Positions 1 through 6,473 of a stretch of 10,418 bases of DNA are shown in pieces. Position 1 is the stretch's first letter. Each line of letters begins with the position of its first letter. A model generated the notes under the pieces. That model searched no databases. It was not told where the DNA came from and worked only from the letters and a program-made list of their open reading frames with translations. Source of the stretch: Verrucomicrobiales bacterium. GTDB lineage: Bacteria; Verrucomicrobiota; Verrucomicrobiia; Limisphaerales; JAFMIX01. The stretch covers positions 1 to 10,418 of the forward strand of contig JAFMIX010000057.1 of assembly GCA_017853785.1 (NCBI GenBank), written 5' to 3'. The position numbers and the translations under genes are program-made.

Positions 1-1610
1 AGGATCACCGGGTCGTTGGTGAAACCGTAATCGCTCCGCGCCGCTGCGCCGCGATCCATCCAAGTGTCGGCAGTGAGTTCGCCGAGGCGATGCACGGCTT
101 CCTCCACGGCGAAGGTGTTGATCAGCCCTTGCGAGCCGGCGGCGAACTCCCAGTGGTTCGTCCCCCTGCGCAATAATTCCCGCCGGTCGCCACGCTGCTC
201 CAGCACGAGGCGCGTCACTTCGTCCTCGGTGAAATCCCATAGCCGCCGCTCGCGGAACTGCCAGCCGGCGGCCCGGAACCGGCGCATATCCTCGGTGCGG
301 ACGGCATACACGGAAGTCTCATCGCTGCGGCGCGCGAAGGTCTTGCCGTTTTGGGGTGCGCTGAAATCGAGTTGCAAGCCGGTTTCGCCGCCGGCGGATT
401 TCAGGAGTAACGACCGCGCGGCCGGGGCGAGGCCGTAGTTGGGCAGGTCGGGTTCGGTGACGACGGCCTTGACGAATTGCGTGACTTGCAGGCTGCTGAT
501 GCCGCCGAGAAATTCGCGGACGAGCGCGGTGTCGGCGGGCAGATTTTCCGGGGCGGTGACGCGCCATACGTCGTTGCTGGTGCGTTGGAGGGTGAAGCCG
601 GCGGGGCCGCGCAACTCGATAGCATCCACGATCTCGGCGGGGAGGAGGGCGAGATGGCGGTCGCGGAAATCCTCGTGCGCCCCGCGCCAGGGCGCGAGCA
701 ATTCGCCGGCGACCAGGCTCACGCCGGTTTGATCGGCGCGGTGGAAGAATATCTGCCCGGGATGGTTGGTAGGGCTTTTGCCGAATTGCAGCACGAGCAC
801 GGGCGCGTCAGCTTGGGCGAGCGTGATGGTGAGCGCGGCAGGCTGGAGGCCGTAAGGTTCGAGGTCGGCTTTGGGGTCGTCGGTGACGAACTGGCTGGCG
901 CGTAACGTCTCGAGCTGTTGGAGCAGGCTGGCGATCTTGGGATTGTCGGCGCGGGCTTCGAGGGGGCGGGTGAGCCGCCAGAGTTGGTTGGTGCGGTCGC
1001 GCTGGAGTTCGAACACCTTCGCCCCGTTGGTCACGATGATGCGGTCGAAGGCAAGGTGCTTCAAGTTCAGCAGCGCGGGGTCGCGCCACTCGCTGACGGT
1101 GCGGGGAAAGAGTTTCAGCAGGTCGGCGGCGACGACGTAGATTTCGCCGCTGCCGGTCTGGACAAAGATCTCGTCGCCGAGCGCGGTGCGATTGCCGAGG
1201 GCGAGTTGGAATTTCCGGTCGCCTTGGCGGATGGTCAGGGCGGACTGTGGCGGGGCGAAGCCGAATTCCAGGGCGGCATTGGGCCGGGTTTTCAGATCCT
1301 CGGCCGTGAGCCGGGTGCGCCAAGTGAGTTTGGTGAGGGTCTGCAGGAGTTGCTCGATGGCCGGCGCCGCGGCGGTGGCGGTGATGGGCTGGGTGAGTTG
1401 CCACGTTTCCAGTTTGCGGGTGGCGCCGATTTCCGGGTGGCCGAGCGGGTAGATTTGCAGGGTGCTGACTGCGGTGGAGTTGAGTCCGGGGAGAATTCGG
1501 CCAGGCACGGCGGCGGCGCCGGTCGCGCCGGTGTGGCGTTCGTAAAAGTAGATGTAGGCCCCGAGCGCGAGGGTGAGCGCGAGCAGGATCAATGTCACGC
1601 GCGGTTTCAT
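1..1610 (-). CDS. DUF4340 domain-containing membrane-anchored protein (C-terminus cut by window edge)
   Basis: The reading frame is open from the ATG at 1610 to the window edge, giving at least 536 codons without a stop. The N-terminus (MKPRVTLILLALTLALGAY) is one short basic stretch followed by a single hydrophobic helix at about residues 5-22, so it is probably an uncleaved anchor with a large extracytoplasmic part. The rest is soluble, beta-rich looking sequence with repeated 'W.LT.P....A' and 'YGL.P' patterns (for example residues around DLEPYGLQPAAL and DLPNYGLAPAAR), which is how tandem DUF4340 units look. DUF4340 proteins commonly follow ABC-2/GldG-like genes; their biochemical role is unknown. 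The start is fixed by an ATGA overlap with the upstream GldG-like gene (stop TGA at 1609-1607), implying translational coupling without its own Shine-Dalgarno. Family call is from recalled motifs and context; the missing C-terminus lies beyond position 1. Confidence 0.8.
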   Translation of the reverse strand, partial: MKPRVTLILLALTLALGAYIYFYERHTGATGAAAVPGRILPGLNSTAVSTLQIYPLGHPEIGATRKLETWQLTQPITATAAAPAIEQLLQTLTKLTWRTRLTAEDLKTRPNAALEFGFAPPQSALTIRQGDRKFQLALGNRTALGDEIFVQTGSGEIYVVAADLLKLFPRTVSEWRDPALLNLKHLAFDRIIVTNGAKVFELQRDRTNQLWRLTRPLEARADNPKIASLLQQLETLRASQFVTDDPKADLEPYGLQPAALTITLAQADAPVLVLQFGKSPTNHPGQIFFHRADQTGVSLVAGELLAPWRGAHEDFRDRHLALLPAEIVDAIELRGPAGFTLQRTSNDVWRVTAPENLPADTALVREFLGGISSLQVTQFVKAVVTEPDLPNYGLAPAARSLLLKSAGGETGLQLDFSAPQNGKTFARRSDETSVYAVRTEDMRRFRAAGWQFRERRLWDFTEDEVTRLVLEQRGDRRELLRRGTNHWEFAAGSQGLINTFAVEEAVHRLGELTADTWMDRGAAARSDYGFTNDPVI

Positions 1611-3142
1611 GAGCGCCGGCGCCACCAGACGAGCCCGCCGAGGAGCAGCACGATGCCGGGGAGGCCGGCGAGCAGGATGGCGGCGACGACCTTCTGCTGC
1701 CCGGCAGTCATGATGATGCGGTATTCTTTGAGCGGGCGGGGCAGGAGGCCTTGCAACAACACTTCCGGGCGGTCGAGCAGCCAATCCACGGCGAGCGCGG
1801 CGAAGTAATGGTTGGCGGGTGCGGTGTCGATGAGTTCATTGTCGAGGCCGAGGGAGTCGCCGACGACGACAAGGCGCATGGCCCCCCGTTCGGTGGTGAT
1901 GCCTTTGACGCTGCCCTGTTCGGCGGCGGCCATGAGGGGAAAGACGCCGGTGCGGTCGGTGTAGGGGTTGCGGTAGGGAACGCCATCGCGGATCTCGCTG
2001 GCGCTCGTGCCGGCTTCGCTGGTGGTGGCGAGGACGGTCACCTGTGGGGCATCGGGGCCGGCGTTGGTGGTGGTGGTGGATTTGCCGACGGCGCGGGGGA
2101 GGACGAGGCGGAGGCGGAGGTCGGCGTCATCGGACATGAGCGCTTTCATGATGGGATGGGCGCGGTTCATGCCGGCGGTGAGGAGGTCGTTGCCGGTGGG
2201 GGAATTTTTGGGGTCAAAGACCATGTTGGCGGCGACGCCGATGCCGGATTCGGCGAGCAATTTTTCGAGGCCGGTCTGGCGGCTGCCGGTGTAGGCGAGG
2301 TTGCCGATGAGGGCGAAGAGCCGGCCGCCTTGGTGGAGGAAGCGGCTGATTTTTTCCAGCTCGACGGTTTCGAAGGGCAGGCGCGGGCCGGCGATGACGA
2401 GGAGCTGGCAGTCGGCGGGGATATCGTTGGTGCCGAGCAGGGTGAGTTTTTCCCAGCGGGCATTGCTGCGTTCGGCGAGGATGGCGGCGAATTTGCCGTA
2501 TCCGTGCGGGGTTTCGGTTTTGTCGGGGTCGTGTTCGCCGTGGCCTTGGAGGAAACAGATTTTGTATTGGCGCGGGTTGGCGAGGTTGAAGAGGGCGGTG
2601 GTGAACAGCATTTCGCCCTTGAAGGCGATGCGGTGGAATTCCTTGTCGTGGCCGGAGAGGACGGCGTTCAGGTCGTAGTCGGAGAGTTCGCTTTCGTAGA
2701 TGACCTTGGTGCGGCCGCCGCAGTCGAGGTGGATGAAATTTTTATCCTTCAGGCCGGTGAGCTTGTAGCGCGCGAGGAAAAGCTCGGCTTTGGCAGGCTG
2801 ACGGACGGGGTCCACGGTTTTGAAGACCACCTTGGGATTGGCGTAGTTGTATTCGCGGAGCAGGGCGGTGGTGAGGCCGTGCAATTCCTCCTGGCCGCGC
2901 GCGTCGAAGAAGATGGTGCCGCGGACTTCGTTCGTGAGCGAGCGCAGGACGCGCAGCGTCTGCGGGGAGAGCTGGGTGCGGCGTTGGTCGGAGAGCGGCA
3001 TGCGGGCGTAATGGCGGGCGGCAAGGTAGTTCAGCATCCCGCCAAGCGTGAGCACGACGAGGATGGCGGCGGCGACGTTGAGGCGATGCGCCCAGTTGCG
3101 GCCGGCGGAAAAGCTGGGGGCGGTGGAAGGTTCAGAAGCCAT
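1607..3142 (-). CDS. GldG-like ABC transporter auxiliary protein (ABC_transp_aux family)
   Basis: A 511-residue protein with a hydrophobic segment near each end (about 22-42 and 484-506) and a large soluble domain between them, the layout of GldG-type ABC auxiliary subunits, whose middle domain faces the periplasm. Residues 54-79 (RRTQLSPQTLRVLRSLTNEV and onward) match the family's opening 'LSp.T..vL..L...V'. FLQGHGEHD at 197-205 is the characteristic GHGE loop, and VVVGDSLGLDNELI at 425-438 the late conserved 'vGDs...N' block. In gliding Bacteroidota GldG works with GldA and GldF; elsewhere the substrate is unknown. The ATG at 3142 lies one base after the permease stop (TAA-C-ATG) and has a GGAG five bases upstream. 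A longer in-frame start at 3241 would overlap the permease by 98 nt and adds only compositionally odd sequence, so I rejected it. Its stop overlaps the DUF4340 start. Confidence 0.88.
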   Translation of the reverse strand: MASEPSTAPSFSAGRNWAHRLNVAAAILVVLTLGGMLNYLAARHYARMPLSDQRRTQLSPQTLRVLRSLTNEVRGTIFFDARGQEELHGLTTALLREYNYANPKVVFKTVDPVRQPAKAELFLARYKLTGLKDKNFIHLDCGGRTKVIYESELSDYDLNAVLSGHDKEFHRIAFKGEMLFTTALFNLANPRQYKICFLQGHGEHDPDKTETPHGYGKFAAILAERSNARWEKLTLLGTNDIPADCQLLVIAGPRLPFETVELEKISRFLHQGGRLFALIGNLAYTGSRQTGLEKLLAESGIGVAANMVFDPKNSPTGNDLLTAGMNRAHPIMKALMSDDADLRLRLVLPRAVGKSTTTTNAGPDAPQVTVLATTSEAGTSASEIRDGVPYRNPYTDRTGVFPLMAAAEQGSVKGITTERGAMRLVVVGDSLGLDNELIDTAPANHYFAALAVDWLLDRPEVLLQGLLPRPLKEYRIIMTAGQQKVVAAILLAGLPGIVLLLGGLVWWRRRS

Positions 3143-3143
3143 G

Positions 3144-3896
3144 TTATCTCCAGCGGCGGCTTTCCAAGACGCGCAGGGTGAGGAACAGGAACAGCGCGGT
3201 GAGGCTGAGGAGGAAGACAACGGGCCGCGTGTCCACCACACCGCGCGCGAAGTCGTTCATGTGGTCGAAAAGGTTGAGATGGTTGCAGACCTGGGCGAGG
3301 CGGGTGCTGATGGCATCGACGCGGTCACCGAGGAAGCTCAACAGGAACAGCGTCACGCCGCCCACGAGGCAGAGCATCGCGGCGATGATCTGGCTGCGCG
3401 TGACCGCCGAGGCGAGCAAGCCGCCCGCCACAAACACGCCGCCCAGCAGGGCGATGCCGAGGAAGGCGCCGCCGAGCGTGCCGGCGTCCAGCGCGGCGGG
3501 CAGGCTGGTAAAGCGGCGCAGGATGAAGCTGCTCGCGAGCAGCGGCAGCCACATGAGCAGATAGAACAGCCAGGCGGCGGTGAACTTGGCGAGTACCACC
3601 TGCAAATCGCTGACCGGCGCCGTCATCAGGGTTTCAAAGGTGCCGGCGAAGCGTTCCTGGGCGAAGAGGCGCATGGTGATGACCGGCGCGGCGAGGAGGA
3701 TGATGAGCCAGAAGAACGGTGTGGCGAAAAAGAGTTCCGTCAGCGGGGCGGGCGTGGGGGTGTCCTGCAACTTCAGGAGCAGCACGGTGAAGCTCAAGCC
3801 GGTGAGGAACACCGCGGCGGCGATGACGACGTAGCCGGTCATGGAGTTTAAATACGCGGCCAGTTCGCGGCGGGTGAGAGTGAGGTAGGCTTGCAT
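3144..3896 (-). CDS. ABC-2-type permease, GldF/NosY-like
   Basis: A 250-residue integral membrane protein with about six hydrophobic helices (roughly 22-42, 58-76, 105-125, 141-164, 168-190 and 226-243). After the second helix comes the family motif ERFAGTFETLMTAPVSD (81-97), the 'EE/ER..GT.E.L...P' block of GldF/NosY-like ABC-2 permeases, located on the cytoplasmic side next to the ATPase. Length fits the usual 240-260 residues. It should form the membrane channel of the exporter powered by the upstream ATPase, and pass on to the GldG-like protein encoded one base downstream. The ATG shares its A with the ATPase stop (TGATG), so translation is probably coupled. A purine-rich GGAGG series encoded in the ATPase tail lies 7-20 nt upstream. 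The substrate cannot be read from the sequence. Confidence 0.88.
   Translation of the reverse strand: MQAYLTLTRRELAAYLNSMTGYVVIAAAVFLTGLSFTVLLLKLQDTPTPAPLTELFFATPFFWLIILLAAPVITMRLFAQERFAGTFETLMTAPVSDLQVVLAKFTAAWLFYLLMWLPLLASSFILRRFTSLPAALDAGTLGGAFLGIALLGGVFVAGGLLASAVTRSQIIAAMLCLVGGVTLFLLSFLGDRVDAISTRLAQVCNHLNLFDHMNDFARGVVDTRPVVFLLSLTALFLFLTLRVLESRRWR
3148..3151 (-). promoter_or_regulatory. Ribosome binding site GGAG for the GldG-like gene
   Basis: The minus strand reads TGGAGATAACATG: GGAG lies five bases before the ATG at 3142 and overlaps the last codons and TAA stop of the permease. It supports 3142 over the longer in-frame start at 3241. Confidence 0.65.
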
Positions 3897-4849
3897 CAGA
3901 ATTCTTCCTCCTCCTCCTCGTGCCGGCGGGTGAGGCGCACATAGATATCTTCGAGTGAATGCCGGTTGCGGGTAAGTTCGCGGAGCGTCCAGCCGCGCTG
4001 TTTGGCCAGGGCGAAAACCTGCGGGCGCAGATCCGCCCCGCCATGTGGCGTGAGGGCGCAGCGGTGAAAACCGTTATCGGTTGCGACGATGTCGAAGAGG
4101 GCGACCTCGGGTAGTTGCTCCCAGCATTGTTTCAATTCGGCTTCCGGCGCGGCGAGCTCGGCGATGACCTTCAGGCTCTGCCGGACTGACTGCTGCAGGC
4201 TGTCCGGCGTGCCGGCGGCGATGATTTTACCCTCACGTAAAATGATCATGCGGTGGCAGGTCAGTTCGGCTTCGTGCAGCAGGTGGGTGGAGATGAGGAT
4301 GGTGTGCTTTGGACTCAAATCCTTGATGAGCTGGCGGACGGAGCGGATTTGATTTGGGTCGAGGCCGATGGTCGGCTCGTCAAGGATGATGAGCTCGGGT
4401 TCGTGCACGAGCGCATCCGCAAGGCCGACGCGCTGGCGGTAGCCTTTGGAAAGGTGACCGATGGTTTTCCGGCTCACCTCAGTGAGGGAGCATTGCTGCA
4501 GGACGACATCGACCCGGGCGTTGGCGCGAGCGCGGGGCAAGCCTTTGAGGCGGGCGCGGAATTTCAGGTATTCGCGGACGCGCATCTCGGGATAGAGCGG
4601 ATTGTTTTCGGGCATATACCCGATGCGGCGGCGGACTTCGGCGGATTCAGTCGCGACATCGAAGCCAGCCACGCGCACCTTGCCGTGCGTGGCGGGCAGG
4701 AAGCCGGTGAGGATGCGCATGGTGGTGCTTTTGCCCGCGCCGTTGGGCCCGAGCAGGCCGACGATCTCGCCGCGCTGGACATGGAAGGAGATGCCGGCCA
4801 CTGCGGTGTGGCCGGCATAGCGCTTGGTCAATTCGGAAACTTGGATCAT
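3896..4849 (-). CDS. ABC transporter ATP-binding protein, GldA-like
   Basis: A 317-residue cytoplasmic ATPase. Walker A GPNGAGKST is at 34-42, the Q-loop region around GYMPENNPLYPEM at 78-89 (a Glu occupies the usual Gln position, as in many CcmA/GldA/NatA-type ATPases), the signature LSKGYRQR at 133-140, Walker B LIILDEPT at 153-160 and the switch His in STHLL at 189. The C-terminal 100 residues form the extra domain typical of GldA/DrrA-like exporters. The tail ends in six consecutive Glu and a Phe. I start at ATG 4849 (MIQVSELTKRYAGH), which places the first beta strand where the family has it; an in-frame TTG at 4909 would add 20 residues without family resemblance. There is no clear Shine-Dalgarno before 4849. 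It lies 69 nt after the protease gene and overlaps the permease start by one base. Confidence 0.92.
   Translation of the reverse strand: MIQVSELTKRYAGHTAVAGISFHVQRGEIVGLLGPNGAGKSTTMRILTGFLPATHGKVRVAGFDVATESAEVRRRIGYMPENNPLYPEMRVREYLKFRARLKGLPRARANARVDVVLQQCSLTEVSRKTIGHLSKGYRQRVGLADALVHEPELIILDEPTIGLDPNQIRSVRQLIKDLSPKHTILISTHLLHEAELTCHRMIILREGKIIAAGTPDSLQQSVRQSLKVIAELAAPEAELKQCWEQLPEVALFDIVATDNGFHRCALTPHGGADLRPQVFALAKQRGWTLRELTRNRHSLEDIYVRLTRRHEEEEEEF
3904..3919 (-). promoter_or_regulatory. Shine-Dalgarno-like repeat inside the ATPase tail, serving the permease
   Basis: On the minus strand the codons for the Glu-rich ATPase tail read as a repeated GAGGAGGAGGAGGAAG. The nearest full GGAGG is 10 nt from the permease ATG at 3896 and a GGAAG is 7 nt away. 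The repeat thus encodes the ATPase C-terminus and offers several overlapping anti-Shine-Dalgarno pairing registers for the next gene. That it acts as the ribosome binding site is inferred from position and sequence. Confidence 0.6.
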
Positions 4850-4918
4850 CGGGCGACTGGGATGAATCGGCGGGAAGCTTAACCTGAAAAACGGGGCGTC
4901 AGCCAACAAAAATTCGGT

Positions 4919-6346
4919 TCACTGCACCGGGATTTCCACGACTCCCTGCCGGTAAAGCACGAAGTTGCCTTGGCGCTGTTGCAGCACCACGCCGAGCCGG
5001 GCGGTGTCGCCCTTTACTTTGGCGTGAAGCATCTTGGCAAACGTGGTGAGGTTGGCGGGCAGCTGGCCGTCCACGGCGGTGATGACGGCGCCGGGCTTGA
5101 GGCTGGCAGCGGCGGGCCCGATGGCTTCCACTCCGGCGACGATGAGCCCGGTGGTGTTGCCGAGGCCGAGGGTTTGCGCGAGCTGCGGCGTTATCTCCTG
5201 CAAGGTGAGTCCGATCCGGCGCTGCACGAGATCAGCGTTGAAGAAATCTTTTTCCGGCACGAGCGTGACGGTGAGTTCCTTGGTTTCGCCGAGCCGCTGG
5301 ATGGCGAACAGCACTCTGGGTTTCGGGCTGTTCGCGAGGAGTTCATTGAATTGGATGAAGCTCCGTGGCGTCTGGTGGTTCACCTGTTGGATCTGGTCGC
5401 CAACCTTGAGGCCGGCGAGGGCGGCGGGGCTGCCGGCTTGCACGGCGGTGATGGTGAGTGGCGTGGTGCCGGGGCGGACTTCCGCGCCGAACCAGAGCTG
5501 CCGGGTGGCTTCGGGAGTGAACGCGTGGCCGAGCGCATCGGTGACGAGTTGGATGGGGATGGCGAAGCCGATGCCGCGGGCGATGCGGCCGCCGGATTGT
5601 TCCAGCACGGCGACGTTCACGCCGATGAGTTCGCCGCGCAGGTTGACGAGCGGGCCGCCGGAGTTGCCGGGGTTGATGGCGGCGTCGGTCTGGAGGCAGT
5701 TGGGAATCTCCAAATCCTGACCGGCGGCGGGGCGCATCCGGCTCTTGGAACTCAGGATGCCCCGGCTGACCGAGCCGCCGAGACCGAAGGGATTGCCGAG
5801 GGCGAGGACGGTTTCGCCGAGCAGGAGGTCATCGTTGGGCGCGAACTTGATGGCGGTGAATTTCGTTCCCGGCGGGGCGTTGATCTTGAGCAGTGCGATG
5901 TCGTTCTTCGGGTCGCTGGCGATGAGTTTGGCTTCGTAAACGTCCTTGCTGGTGGCGAGCTGGATCTGGATCTTGTCGGCACGCCGCACGACGTGGTCGT
6001 TGGTGACGAGATAGCCGTCCTCGTCGATGATGACGCCCGAGCCGAGATTGTATTGGGAACGCACTTGCTGCTGTTGCTGGTGGTAGGGCGACCAGAATTC
6101 CTGGAAGAACTGTTCAAACGGGTCGCGCACTTTCACGAGCGTCTCGGTGGCGATGTTGACGACGCTGGGCATGGCGCGCTCGACGGCAGTTACAACCGCG
6201 TCGCGGCGGATGGTGTCGGGGATTTCCTGGTCGCTGCGGCCGGGGGCGGCGTCCGCGCCGGGTTTCGGCGTGATGTTGACGGCGGGGGCGGTCACGGCGG
6301 TCAACGCGATGCCGCAAACCAAGAATGTTTTTTCCAACAAGTTCAT
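4919..6346 (-). CDS. htrA: HtrA/Deg-type periplasmic serine protease with two PDZ domains
   Basis: A 475-residue exported protease. Residues 1-23 (MNLLEKTFLVCGIALTAVTA and onward) form a short signal peptide, probably cleaved near TAPA. The trypsin-like domain spans about 50-275 with the triad His118 (LVTNDHVV), Asp149 (DPKNDIALLK) and Ser229 (NPGNSGGPL), all intact. Two PDZ domains follow at about 285-365 and 375-455, the DegP/DegQ layout and length. A Gln run at 90-94 sits in the regulatory LA-loop region. Such enzymes degrade or refold misfolded envelope proteins. The frame stays open to 6487; I chose ATG 6346 because it yields a proper signal peptide and has GGGAAG just upstream, while an ATG at 6385 is a possible alternative. 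The gene is divergent from DUF2851 and 69 nt upstream of the ABC ATPase, so a joint envelope operon is possible. Confidence 0.93.
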   Translation of the reverse strand: MNLLEKTFLVCGIALTAVTAPAVNITPKPGADAAPGRSDQEIPDTIRRDAVVTAVERAMPSVVNIATETLVKVRDPFEQFFQEFWSPYHQQQQQVRSQYNLGSGVIIDEDGYLVTNDHVVRRADKIQIQLATSKDVYEAKLIASDPKNDIALLKINAPPGTKFTAIKFAPNDDLLLGETVLALGNPFGLGGSVSRGILSSKSRMRPAAGQDLEIPNCLQTDAAINPGNSGGPLVNLRGELIGVNVAVLEQSGGRIARGIGFAIPIQLVTDALGHAFTPEATRQLWFGAEVRPGTTPLTITAVQAGSPAALAGLKVGDQIQQVNHQTPRSFIQFNELLANSPKPRVLFAIQRLGETKELTVTLVPEKDFFNADLVQRRIGLTLQEITPQLAQTLGLGNTTGLIVAGVEAIGPAAASLKPGAVITAVDGQLPANLTTFAKMLHAKVKGDTARLGVVLQQRQGNFVLYRQGVVEIPVQ

Positions 6347-6417
6347 ATCTTCCCGACAGTTGCCTGATTCGTTTTGTTCAATCATCCGCTGCGTTCCAGT
6401 CCTTGGCAGCAGTGCAA

Positions 6418-6446
6418 ATTTTACGCGCGCCGGCTTGACTTTGCAA
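6418..6446 (-). promoter_or_regulatory. Sigma-70-like promoter for the HtrA-type protease
   Basis: On the minus strand TTGCAA (6446-6441) is followed after exactly 17 nt by TAAAAT (6423-6418), one mismatch from TATAAT and two from TTGACA. Transcription would begin near 6411, leaving a leader of about 65 nt before the ATG at 6346. It is an A/T-rich island in GC-rich sequence within the divergent gap. Functional assignment is by consensus only. Confidence 0.5.
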
Positions 6447-6473
6447 ACCCGTCCGCGCAAAAGCATCGGCGTC

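Noticed and set aside
918..1808. Plus-strand open frame opposite the DUF4340 gene
   Set aside because: It is an antisense shadow; the minus strand holds a continuous DUF4340-like frame from 1610 to the window edge.
1751..3181. Long open frame of about 476 codons on the plus strand opposite the GldG-like gene
   Set aside because: Its translation is extreme in Gly, Ala, Glu, Asp and Val, the pattern of an antisense frame under a GC-rich gene. The minus strand has family motifs and coupled junctions.
3143..3241. N-terminal extension of the GldG-like protein to an ATG at 3241
   Set aside because: It overlaps the permease by 98 nt, encodes a Ser/Cys-rich shadow of that gene, and ATG 3142 has a good ribosome binding site.
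4850..4909. TTG start adding 20 residues to the ABC ATPase
   Set aside because: The added residues have no family match and the ATG at 4849 places the ATPase N-terminus as in relatives.
6344..6346. HtrA as a lipoprotein because of Cys11 in its signal peptide
   Set aside because: The sequence before the Cys (TFLVC) is too near the N-terminus and lacks a proper lipobox; a TAPA cleavage site downstream fits better.
4970..6367. Long open frame of about 465 codons on the plus strand opposite the HtrA gene
   Set aside because: It has the same antisense composition and no recognisable domain, while the opposite strand encodes an intact protease triad.
6435..6463. TTGACT followed by CAAAAG as a DUF2851 promoter
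   Set aside because: The -35 box is good but the -10 is poor at 17 or 18 nt spacing, so it is not listed as a feature.
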